Source: Gonapodya prolifera JEL478 (Eukaryota; Monoblepharomycota; Monoblepharidomycetes; Monoblepharidales; Gonapodyaceae). Taken from it: a DNA stretch of 64,000 bases. Each line of letters begins with the position of its first letter. Within the stretch, counting starts at the first letter, position 1. This document shows positions 22,135 to 32,676 of the stretch, in pieces. The notes below the pieces were generated by a model. That model was not told where the DNA came from and did no database searches. It saw only the letters and a program-made list of their open reading frames with translations. Where the stretch lies: NCBI GenBank assembly GCA_001574975.1, contig KQ965838.1, forward strand, positions 62,001-126,000, read 5' to 3'. The position numbers were made by a program, and so were the translations under genes.

Positions 22135-24310
22135 TTAACTTCGAACGAGGACCTTCCTCCTAGCTTTACTACGCTCAATAGTCCGTTTTGCCGATTTATG
22201 CTTTCGTTTGTACTCCTGTGTGAGCTGTTTCTTGGCCTCGTGCCAGTTTGCTACGATTTGCTCCCTAAACCAAAGAAATCAAGCAAATGCACCATCAAAC
22301 GTTGGCCAAATCACACTAACATAGAATCCGTTCGAATTAAAAGGCTATCCTGTTCGCTGTGAAGAGACCTTATTGAGGACCTTTAGACAATGTGTGCCGT
22401 GCCCTGTTGCGACGACAAAGAGAACCCACCGTGGAAGGAGATCCGGCCGGTCCCAATGAACAAAAAAGAATTTATCTTTTTTCAGGATGTCCGTGACTTC
22501 TCGATCGAGCTGTTTTTCCTGTGTCACCAAATGGGTCAACCCTGATTGAATAGGTTCGCCGGGGGAACCCACATCCTCCAAGGACAACCGAACATCCCGT
22601 GGTGTCGCCACTTGCGAAATCATGCTAGAAGTCTGTTCCACATCGACCAACAGTGTTTCCGTCGCTAAATGCTCTGGCTCTGTCACCAATCCTCCGAACA
22701 AAGATCCACTGCCCTTGTTCCTGGAATTTGGCGCTCCGAATACAAGCGACCTGAGATTGGTGTTGACACTGTACCCGATTTCTGTTCCGGTCGACACACT
22801 TAATATTTCGCCGTGACCATAACTTGCAACGTTCGGGGCTTACCTTCCATCGTGTGTTCTGACTGCAAAACTGCATCGCTCTCTCGTGGGTCACCAGAAC
22901 CTGATACGGACTCATCGGAATCGCTAAAATGTTCTTCATCGTTTTTGTTTGCTCCAGCTTTACTTCCTTCCGTCGTGGATGGTGAATTACTCCGTCTGCT
23001 CCGGTCTTTCGAGTCGCCTTTAACCTCACCGCTCTGGTCTTCCGAGTCCTCTTCAACCTCACTGCTCTCGCCGTCCGAGCCTTCTTCAATATCATTGCTC
23101 TGGTCTTCCGGTTCCTCTTCAACTTCACTGCTGTCGTCCTCCGAGTCCTCTTCAACATCTTTGCTCCGGTCTTCCGAGGGCTCTTCAACCTCATTCGTGC
23201 CAGTCACAGTATCTTCCGTTTGCTCATAGCCATGGTCCCTAGATTTATCCTCTGAAGACTCGCTCAAAGGTTCTTCGTCGAACATTGTGCGAAGAAGGGA
23301 CAAAGTGCGATCGCGCTCATGAGCCAGTTGTCGTGTTAGTTCACTCTTGGAATCAAAGTGTTGTGTATCAAGGAATTGCGACTTATCATCTGCCGAATTT
23401 GCGAAAGGTAACCGTTGAACTGGAGATTCGGTGTTTGAAACTGCACTGGAAGTCTTCCTTCCCTGGACTTCAGAGATATCTCCCCCACTGCTACTCTCCT
23501 CGCTATGATCAAGTACTGTTAGAGGCCAACTCAAATCGACGACGGGCTTCTCCGGACCGATTCCAGCTCCAGGGAAGAACTTGTGAACTGCCCCAATAGC
23601 AGTGGGGTCGATCTTGTAAGCTTTCTTCGACCCAGGATATCTCAACCAGATGATTGTAACAGCTTTCCCATTTCTAAGCCTTTTCCATTCAGGTCGCTTG
23701 TCGACGTCGTCTTCTGTCAACGGCTTGTTCACCCGAGGATCCTCAGTCACCTCCAAAATATTTCGCTTCCGCTTGTTGGTCTTAGAAGAAGCGGGAGCTG
23801 TTGACCCAGGGGTAGCAAGAGGTGGTACTGGAAGGATGGGTACATTTGGATTGTTGGACGGTTCCTCCCTTTCTTTCTTCAGCACCTCCAGTCGACTCGG
23901 TTTTGCGGTCTCGATTTTCAACACTGACCCTCTCCATTTCGTGTTGTTATAGATGTTAAGACCTTAAGATGTCGTCGCGTTAGAATGACTGGATGAGCAA
24001 CATATGAGGGGATCCCAACATTTCCTCAGCATTTGTTCACTACATGAGAGCGACACATAGCCGAACCCACGACACTTCTCTTATCATGTGCCATTAGAAA
24101 ACCTGTTGGAAAGTGTGGTGTGCAAAACGGTGGAAAGCGCTCACCACTCCTTTCCCGATCCGCGACCAAATGCACGTCCAGAACAGTCCCGAATGAGGAA
24201 AATCGTGACTTCAAGTCATCGATGGTAACATCGGCCGGTAGACCACTGATGTGCAACCGTCTGGTTTCCATAGATTTGAGGGAGAAAAAAGGTTCCGCAT
24301 AATGTGCCAT
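22135..24310 (-). CDS. NOL8-like nucleolar RRM protein
   Basis: N-terminal RRM: RNP2 as RRLHISGLPADVTIDDLKSR, then FGTVLDVHLVADRERSG. A small exon carries RNP1 as RGFGYVSL, followed by LNIYNNTKWRGSVLKIETAK, a hallmark of NOL8 and related fungal proteins. The middle has EWKRLRNGKAVTIIWLRYPG and a long acidic, Ser-rich region with an 11-residue tandem repeat. The C-terminal part holds FFFVHWDRPDLLPRW and a basic end (EYKRKHKSAKRTIERSKARR) then the stop. NOL8 acts in rRNA maturation in the nucleolus. The start at 24310 is only 12 nt past the ALG14 stop; the Met at 24271, just before ETRRLHISG, is an alternative. The RRM looks slightly short between RNP1 and LNIYN, so one small exon may be missed. 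Confidence 0.72.
23003..23200 (-). repeat. 33-bp tandem repeat coding acidic 11-residue units
   Basis: Six head-to-tail units, each 33 bp, starting at 23003, 23036, 23069, 23102, 23135 and 23168. Each codes a variant of EVEEDSEDQSG in the NOL8-like protein. Unit borders are exact; the units differ at several bases. Confidence 0.85.
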
Positions 24311-24322
24311 ACATAATGTAAT

Positions 24323-25243
24323 CTACACCAACCGGCCCCGAAACTCTGCTCTGGGGTACCGCTCTTTCAGTCCTTCCCACTGCACTACAAAACAGTCCAC
24401 AAATGGATATAAAAGTTTCCCCGACAGTGATAAGGACTGAACTCTGGCGTATGACTCTACAAACATTGTGATAACTCGGTATCCAAACAAAACCTGCATT
24501 GAGAAGATGAACACATTGACACGCAACTTCCGAATTCTCAGGTAACCCTTACTCTCAAAATGAAGGCCCAAGCACATATCGGCACACAGGTACCAGGTCC
24601 GTTGCATATTATCTGCAAATGAGAGAGTTGTTGCTACAGAATTTGAATCAAAGAGAGATCAGACTGACAAGCTCTGGAGCGCCTGCCACAACAGCTCGCA
24701 ACGATGCTGGCACAGCCCGGAGTGTGGTAAGGATGGCTGTAATGTACGACTGCTTCACTTCCCTGCTCCTTGGAACCTTAACAACAGTGTACTGAGGGCA
24801 AACCGTTGTCTCACACTTCCTGACTTGAGTAAGTTATACTGATACCCACATCGATTCCCTCAGCTGCCCCAATAGATCGCTCAAAGCTTCGCGCCTTCTC
24901 CTCGCTGATGGTGTCGGTCTCAGCTAAGACGTATTTGCGTGGGGCATAGCGTGAAGGGGGTAATGAACGAACGAGTCTCATCATTTCGGCAGTATGGCCA
25001 CCTGGGAAACGTCAATTGTTCATCAACCATCACATTTCCAAAGAGGAGCACGATTCTGGCAAGCAAAAGAGAGCAGCGCGCACCTGAGCCTAAAACAATG
25101 CAAACCCGACATGATTCTGCTGAAGCCCTCTTTTGGGGTTGTGACGCTGTTTGGATCGAATTCAAAACGACCAGAGCTCGAACTGTAAGGACAGAAAGCA
25201 GCAAAATCCCCACGGCAATGGCATAGGGGAGTGTTTCAGGCAT
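24323..25243 (-). CDS. ALG14: UDP-GlcNAc transferase subunit ALG14
   Basis: ER membrane anchor of the ALG13-ALG14 enzyme that adds the second GlcNAc to dolichol-PP-GlcNAc. An N-terminal membrane segment (YAIAVGILLLSVLTVRALV) precedes CRVCIVLGS. After an intron of about 70 nt comes GGHTAEMMRLVRSLPPSRY, then KYVLAETDTISEEKA and a GAPEL|IICNGPGTCVPI block split by an intron. The end ...VQWEGLKERYPRAEFRGRLV then the stop is a strong family signature. Introns follow consensus. It shares a 177-nt divergent promoter region with the SDS3-like gene and runs into the NOL8-like gene with a 12-nt gap. Confidence 0.93.
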
Positions 25244-25420
25244 TGTCTAAAAGAGATGTAGCTTGTTGGCATGAAATCTCCCAATGAATCCTTTTTCGAT
25301 CTGCTCGGTCGGAGAATTTGTTCTGCCAGCCTTCCTTCACCTTCACCGCAAAAAAGACACCACAAGTTTTCATCGCTCTGACATTGCCTCTCCACTCAAG
25401 CGAAGCTTTTTCAATCAGCA

Positions 25421-28093
25421 ATGCTGAAATCACCCCAACAGCTCTCACCGGAGAGGGAACACAGCACCGACGACACGTCCAGTGAAAGCGGCGACGATGA
25501 GGGAACCAATACTGGTTCCACTACCAACGGAAATGGTGATTACGAGTCGGACGCAAGCTCTGTCCGAGACGATGACCTTTTCGGTGGCCCGGATACTGAT
25601 GAAGAAGGGACGGGCACGAGACAACCAGGCACAGCCAGACGCCAACGGTCCGTCGTGGGGGAAGGGTCTGACGAAAACTCTGGCTCTGACGATGGCATTA
25701 GCGACGGGGCGACCTCAGAAGCAGATGGCACAGAAACCCCGATCGATGAAGTGGACGATGGCGAGGTATCAGACGATGGGGAATCATCGACTGGAGCTCT
25801 TCATATACTGGGACGGAGCCAGTCACATCGAAGACAGCCTTATTCACCTCCGAAGCCTCTGGGCCAGATCATCGACGGCCGCCTATCCCTCCATCGTGGG
25901 CCCTCGCAGAATGCTTCTCGGGAAGAACAGTTTGAGGATTTAGCTTTGGGAGATTCGCGCGACGCCGAACTTTTTTTGAGCTCGGATGACAGTGTTGCAG
26001 AGCAAGAAGATGACGAGGATGGCTCTGACGCAGGTGGCGATGCTGAGGGCGGTTCAACTGTGGAAGGTTTTGGAAGCGATTCCGCTGACGACCTCGAGCA
26101 GGATGTTGATATGGGATCCGTTGAACCCGAGGACGAAAACGATTCCGATGCCCATAAGTCAGGCGCCGTGGGCGACGAGGATTTAAGTGGCCCAGGGAAG
26201 ATTGAAGTTGCAGGGGATATCAATCTTGTAGGGGAGATTCCGCTTGGTGAGTTACCATAGGCACATACAGAGAAGCGGCGGTGGAGTGGAGTTCCTCGTT
26301 GGTTGGGGTTCCTGAAGGAATCAGACACACTGACTCGGATGTCACATTTTCAGGCGAGGAGTTTGAAGGCAAGCGCAAGCGAGCACTTCAGCTAATGACT
26401 GATATTGAATTGGTTTTTGCGAAGCTGAGGGAGAAGTGAGTACATTTTCCTCCATCATGATGCTTCGATGTTCACTAAACACTACGATCGAATAGAATAT
26501 ACAAAGAAAAAATGCAGGCCATAGAAGCTGAGGAAATTAAGGTCAGAGATGGTAAGTGTACGATTCCCCTTGGCCCATATCGGGGTTTAACGAAGAGTGT
26601 GTCTCGGCGCCGCGGTCGCACCACCCAACGTTACGAAGGCTCACATCCAGAGATCACACAGCGTCTCCGTGACATGGAAGTTCGGAAGGACTATCAACTT
26701 TCCCGTCTTGCTGCTTGGAAAGAAAGGAGCATACTTTATGTCGAAGGTACTTGGAAGGATCGAAGGCGAAGGGCACACGGTCACTACAAGGTATGGACTG
26801 TGAAAAGTCGAGGCATTGCAACAAGGAAAAGCTCTACATTCTTGTCCCGCAGTCTCTTCGAAGGGATCTTCGAGATCGCCTTGCTGAGGAAGCTGTAAGC
26901 AAACGATGGAAGGCAGCGGAAGAGGGTCGTAGAATGGACGAAGTATTATCGGGAGGTGAAGTTCAATGTCACAACTCAGTCGTCAAGGATTTTATTAAAT
27001 CTTGTAACTTTCCAGTGTCCCATGATTCTCCAGACCGCTCAGTTCTTGCGAAACGACGCAAATTGCACCGCGCTGAAGCGTCGGAGCTTTCTCGGATTCA
27101 GAGAGATCGACAGGGATTCCCGGCGTCCCTAATTTCAGGACTATCCAAGACGGAAATGACAGAGGATCTCGATAAATTAGGAGTGGGTGTGTCTTCTTGA
27201 GAGCATTGGGTCCTTTAACGACGAATGTGCTGTTGAAAAGATCGCGAAACTTCCAGTCGGCACAAAACCCTCGAAGTCTTCGAAACTTTCACCAACGCAC
27301 CCTACGACTGTTTCCCCCGCCATCCAACCATCTTCTTTACATCCATCTTCCAGTAGCCACGTTACACCGGGTGGCGTCTCGTCAGCACAGTCAGGAGGAA
27401 TGACATATCCATCAATCCCTGCCCAGCGCCCCCCAGCGCCCCCAGTTCTTCCCGGGCCCCCTCCTCCATCTCAGGTCTCCCAATCGCAACAACCAGTCAA
27501 CTTGTCCAGCTATCCAGCTGGGTCAATTGGTTTGGGTATGCACCCCCAGCAGCCTGGAATGCATGAACAGCACCGAGCACCTCAATACAGTGGTGGTCCC
27601 GCGGTTTCGTCTGGATCCACTGGAGGTATTCGTGGCGAAGGATCACTGGAGCTGGACCCAAGGGTTAGTACCTAGCGCACCCTGTGTAGCGTTGGTTCCA
27701 CTAAAGCTCCTTGTGCGTTTGTTTTTTCAGATGCAGACAGGGCCTTCCCATCGGCCAAAAGGACCACCGGGAATATCTCTCATGGCACCCTCGCAAATTT
27801 CGTCCCTCCATCCAAACCATTCCCACCTCAATGCACCGCAGCCTTCAGTTGCGCCACATCCACATACGTTGCCAACACCTTTGACCCTTCCCATGCCTGC
27901 TCCTTCACCCCATCATCTTGCTCCAATGCATTCTATGATGGGTCCACCACCTCAACACCTCAGCATTGTCCCTGACACCCATTCGCGTGTACCGTCGTCT
28001 TCGAGTATGAGACTACAGGCGCCAAGTATTCGTGACGGAGTGTACCGCCTTCCTAACAACGAACCTCCTATGCACATAATCAATCGCAACTGA
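25421..28093 (+). CDS. SDS3-like subunit of a Sin3-type histone deacetylase complex
   Basis: The first exon is a long acidic, Ser-rich region (MLKSPQQLSPEREHSTDDTS...). The Sds3 domain follows: EFEGKRKRALQLMTDIELVF, AKLREK|IYKEKMQAIEAEEIKV, then after an intron HPEITQRLRDMEVRKDYQLS and LAAWKERSILYVEGTWKDRR. A helical region LRDRLAEEAVSKRWKAAEEG follows, then a long Pro/Ser/His-rich tail (PPAPPVLPGPPPPSQ; ending MHIINRN). Introns lie near 26244-26352, 26437-26495, 26551-26638, 26788-26858 and 27664-27730. The domain order fits Sds3/BRMS1-type proteins, which scaffold Sin3-HDAC repression in the nucleus. The acidic head and Pro-rich tail are disordered. The 26900-27330 exon borders are uncertain. 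Confidence 0.75.
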
Positions 28094-28278
28094 GCGATAC
28101 TTGAGTGTTAGTTGGTCTGTATAGTAACAGTGGACACACAAAGCAATGGTCTCGGAATGTTTCGCTCAAATGTAACTTTCATTTTTTAAAAATTCAAATG
28201 AACACAAAACCTCAGAGGCCTAGAAAGCGCAGAGGCTACTCGTAGATAGTCTGCGACACCGTAGGCTCCTCTTCCATC

Positions 28279-31157
28279 TCACGTATACAACCCAGGCATC
28301 TCCCCCGCAACTTTGACAAGTCTGCTCCACTCCTCTTCTGCATTCTGTGTGGTCCTATGTTTATACTCTGCGAGGTGTTGGTGAGCGATCGCAAGTTGAG
28401 CGCGCTGGCGATGGAAGTGCCGTAGCTCTGCGAAAGTGCAGAAGCGAATAAACGCAGTTCTTCGGAGTTGTTGGTCAATGGATTTATCATCCTGAAATAA
28501 GAGCGAGGGGCAAAGGAGATGGAACCGCATCATTAATCATTACTTGCTCGGGGGCTTAAAATGAAAGTCAGCTGTTTCACCGATTCCAACGGACCTGGTC
28601 GATCAATCCCAAAACTCTCTCTATTTCCTTCTGTGGAGCTCCTTCTTGCTGCATTCGGTCCACACGGGCACGGTTTGCCTGGACTTGTTTCCGAAGCTTG
28701 TCGACCGTCATGGAGGTAAGCAAACGCTCCCGTCGATAGAGGAGATCCTAATTCAGACACGTAAGAAGCCCTTAACAGGCTTACCTTGTCGGCACGGAGG
28801 ACATGAACACTCACATCCATTCCCTCCACAACCTCACGATATCCCTTGAGCTCCTCCGCAACGGTCTCCTCCACTAGCCTTTGGGCATCGCGCGCAACCC
28901 TTCCTGCTCGTTCCAACCCCTCTGCAAATTCGACCATTCCTCGTGAGAGCGAGGGACACAGTGCACAATCAGAATCCACGCAAGCCGAGTGGTGAAGAGA
29001 AAGACGAACGGTAGAAGCGTACAGAGAGTACGCCGAAAACGCTTCTGAAATGAAAAATCGGTTAGTCCTCGGAGTACTCTTCATATTCTTCATATGCTTT
29101 CGCATTTTTGCCTCACCTCCCTCTCTCCTGGCCATCCCTTCCACCACATCAAGCATCCCTCCATACGCTTCAAGCATTCCCGGCAGCGCAATGCGCACCT
29201 TCGCCGCAACCTGGTCGACATTCGCTGGAACTGACGCGAGATCCTGATCATCAGGGGACCGAATGGTGAACTCGTCGTCAGTGCCAGTGGGTGGAGGGAG
29301 AAAACGCTTCTTTGCAAGAATGAGGTCCTAAGCCATGAAACTGTTTGGTAGCATGCCAACAACACCTTGCTGCAATGAGCTCACCCCTGCCTCTCCCAAA
29401 AATACCCCCACGGCCTCTTCAAGCCGCATCACCGGGTGATTTGCTACGTGGTTGATCCACCTCTGGAGCCCTCTTCGGCGTTCCTCGAGGAATGCGTCGT
29501 CGACTAGGTTCAAGACCGCTGTGAGGGCACGGCGTAAGGAAAAGAGCCACCAAGGGGTGGGATGGGCTCACCGGCAACACGCTTAGGGGGAAGCTACGAC
29601 GGAGCAGAAATCAATGGTGCAGTTATGATAGCATTTTGTGGCAATGAACGGGTGGAGTGAAAAAAACAGAAAAGTTAAAAAGAGCACTTTAAAATTGAAG
29701 AAGTAAGAGCATACCTGTGTTAGAAGTCTCATGGGATAGCGGCGTTGAAGAACATCTGCGAGCCACACAAAATCGGAGTAACGCCGGACGACGGGAGTAC
29801 GGTAAGTCTAGAAGTGGCACATGATGATCGTTCCGGAAAGATGGTCAGCAATTTTGGCTCCCCAAACGGTGCGGGACTGCTTCATCCATTCGGTCAAACT
29901 TCGAACACCCACCGCACTCTGCAACACGTAGTTCACGTGCTTAAATACAACACCTCCTCGCTCGGAGGCGAGACGAACTGAGACTCTATCCGCCGGCAGA
30001 CGTTCAGCGGCAGCGGAGGGAGGTATGTCGAATGGCGTAAATGTTGGAGATTTGGGAGGACGTGGGGGTGAGTGCGGAGGTTGTTCATCGGAAGTCATGT
30101 TATCTGCTGGAGGCGGTGTGGAGGTGGATAACCGGCCAGCTGTGAGCGTAGTGGATGGAGAAGAGGTTTGTCCATTGGAAGTGGGAAGTTGCCAGGGGTC
30201 CGCTGGAGGTAATGAAGCGACGGCAGACGCGGGGCGATTGTGAACGTCGGAAGAGAGTGACGACTGGGGTGACGGGGACGGTGCCGGGTCGCGTGATGTA
30301 GGTGAAGAAGGAGACTTGGGGGAGCGCCACAGGGAGTCTGTGAAAGGTTGCGATGGTGGACGTGGACGAGATGATGAAGAGGAGGACGCGGAGGCGGAGA
30401 GCGAAGGGGGATTGACAGTGTTGAAGGCGCCCCACGGGTCAGATGCAGTTGGAAGGCGAGGAAGAGCTGATGTGGAAGGGGCAGGTGTCTGTGAGGAATA
30501 AGGGGGTAAGGAAGACCATGGGTCGTCGGTGGAAGAGGAAGCGGCAGCAGGCCGCGGTTGTTGGCGCGTAGGAGAGTGTGCGCGACGGGTGAAGAGGACC
30601 GAGGCTGTCGGTTCTGTGGATAGGAATAGTCGAACCCGATATGTAACAATCTGAAGTTTCACCGCCATGGTATACCTTGTTCGTCCGCGTCCCATCTGAA
30701 GGCAAACCGAGGTCAGAGGTCGGAATGCAATGTAAACATTCATACTTCACTTACGGGTTTTCAACAAGCTGGCTCTTCACTCGGGCTGAATCCAGGTTTA
30801 CCCGATTCGATACGAGCAAGCACCCGAGCCCAGAAATGCGTGTTCCAAATGGAATTTAGGTATCATAATTGGTAGAAGGAGTAAGTGTCTGGAGGAGGTG
30901 AGGTTGCGACAAACACCTTCAGGACTCACATGCTGCGATTATCGAGTCTGACAGAGACGCGTTTGCAGCCGCAGCTGCGGCACTGCTCAGCGGATCGTCA
31001 GGCTCGGGAAACCGTGTATCGTCGTCGTCCTTTCGATGATTCAAGGGGGCATTTGATGTTTCAAAACAAGCGACATCCGCTCTCGTTGAACAACACCGAT
31101 TCCACAAACGTTAGGTCCGGATATGATGCGTCAACTCACATCTGGAACGTGAGACAT
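28279..31157 (-). CDS. MVP1: Sorting nexin MVP1 (SNX8 family)
   Basis: Endosomal PX-BAR protein for retrograde sorting. The N-terminus starts MSHVPD, then DDTRFPEPDDPLSSAAAA, followed by a long Ser/Pro-rich region. PX domain: DRVSVRLASERGGVVFKHVN, the PI3P-binding VVRRYSDFVWLADVLQRRYP, then FLEERRRGLQRWINHVANHP, an MVP1/SNX8 hallmark. A BAR-like helical part includes MVEFAEGLERAGRVARDAQR and DKLRKQVQANRARVDRMQQE. It ends EWSRLVKVAGEMPGLYT. Seven or more short introns (for example near 29343-29385 and 28491-28543) interrupt it. The start at 31157 is inferred from a short first exon followed by a good gtgagt donor; the middle N-terminal exons near 30650-30900 are less sure. Confidence 0.82.
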
Positions 31158-31354
31158 GGTTCGATCGCGGAAAGCTCAATGCTGTCTCGAGAACTCGCAC
31201 AAAACAAGCTTCAGGAACTCAAGCCAGCCGGGGCTGGTTCTAAAGTAATGTATTTTCATTCACATCACATTTCTTTTGCCCTTCCATTCCCCTATCGCCC
31301 CAAACGATTCAGTTCTGCTACAAAGGGAACTGCAGTGCTGAGAGTTTCGACCAA

Positions 31355-32440
31355 CTATGTTTCTTGGTTTTTGAAATTTGGTCTTGAGCGTTCCACGACG
31401 ACCAATGCACCCACCTTTTTTGCAAAATTCTCGGCCACCACGTCAGCATCTGTAAACTTGCGTCCAACCGTAAAGCTCTTGAACTTCAACAGCTCGATGT
31501 CATCGTGATTTTTATCAAACCCCTGCAACATATCGATTCTTCGTACTTTTTCAAACGCCGTTGGCATTTGGAAACACATACTCACCTTTGGTGCGGTCTT
31601 CAATTTGTTACCATCAGATTCATCCCAAAAGCTATTCCCAAAAGTCTTCTTGAACTCCGCCTGCTCCAAAACTCCCTTTAAGCGGCTAGCATCATTGGCC
31701 AAATTAGACCGGATGGTGAAAAGCGTCGGCGATTCCGGCTGCCAACGTCCAGCGCCCGTGAAATGTTCTTCCCCTCCAATCTGAAAATAGTATTTTGCTT
31801 TCTCGGTAAAATTTGAGTCATTGCGACCAATGCATTCATTTAAAGGGGAGAAGATCCCACCTGAGTTTCCTTTCCTCCCCGTGGTGCCGAATCCCGCAGC
31901 AAAGTGTGTCTTGTATGGGAGGCCACCGAATCTCACGTCACGGTAGATCCTATCCAGCGTCGGGTGGTCAGTCGGCGTGATGGACATTCGAAAGCTGACA
32001 GGTTCGAACCTGAACACCATCTTTGCACCGTCTTCATCTTTGAGAGTGGGGTCAACCTCACGAAGACGCTGGTAAACATATCGCGCCAGTCTGTCAAACT
32101 CGGCTTTGGCTTGATCGTAGCGGGATTTATTGGTTCGAAACCATTCTCGATCGTTGTTGGCAGCAAGTTCTTTGAGAAATTTAATGGTGGAATCCGAAAC
32201 TCGCACTTCCTGAGCACTCTCTGCAGTCAGCTTCTGCTTTTTGGTTGCCTTGGCATTCGCTGAAGATGCAGCAGATTTCCGCTTGCGCTGCTTTGCTTCC
32301 GCGCCGTCATCGTCCTCGGCATCGCTTGCAGACTCTTCTTCCGAATCTTGTGACGGTTGGTCGGAGTGCTCAGCGTCAGAGCCATCAGTCTCGACATCTT
32401 TTCGCACCGACGCAGCTCTCCTGCGACCTCTGCTGGACAT
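31355..32440 (-). CDS. DUF2461 family protein
   Basis: N-terminal third basic and acidic (GRRRAASVRKDVETDGSDAE; AKATKKQKL, a nuclear-signal-like run). The DUF2461 domain follows: DSTIKFLKELAANNDREWFR, NKSRYDQAKAEFDRLARYV, FRFEPVSFRMSITPTDHPTL, YKTHFAAGFG, then GAGRWQPESPTLFTIRSNLA. A 63-nt segment at 31523-31585 begins gtgagt and ends ttgcag and keeps frame. Removing it gives KTAPKGFDKNHDDIELLKFK, as expected for the family. The biochemical role of DUF2461 is not established. It is divergent from STT3 across about 236 nt that should hold both promoters. Confidence 0.88.
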   Translation of the reverse strand: MSSRGRRRAASVRKDVETDGSDAEHSDQPSQDSEEESASDAEDDDGAEAKQRKRKSAASSANAKATKKQKLTAESAQEVRVSDSTIKFLKELAANNDREWFRTNKSRYDQAKAEFDRLARYVYQRLREVDPTLKDEDGAKMVFRFEPVSFRMSITPTDHPTLDRIYRDVRFGGLPYKTHFAAGFGTTGRKGNSGGIFSPLNECIGRNDSNFTEKAKYYFQIGGEEHFTGAGRWQPESPTLFTIRSNLANDASRLKGVLEQAEFKKTFGNSFWDESDGNKLKTAPKVSMCFQMPTAFEKVRRIDMLQGFDKNHDDIELLKFKSFTVGRKFTDADVVAENFAKKVGALVVVERSRPNFKNQET

Positions 32441-32676
32441 CCGCGCCTAATGTCTCAATGAGCGGGAGAAATGAGATCCGAGTTTAACCGCTTGTGACCG
32501 CAGTAGCCTGGAGACCGCACCTTTGCCAACAACGCCCTCCTCGTGCTTTCCCCTTCCCCCTTCTTGTCCCTCCTGCATTTCATTTTCTTTGCTGCTCAAT
32601 TGGTGCGAACCGCCACGCCCACCGGACTGCCCAAGCTCACCAGCAGAGCTCAGAATCGCCATCACCAACCTGAACG

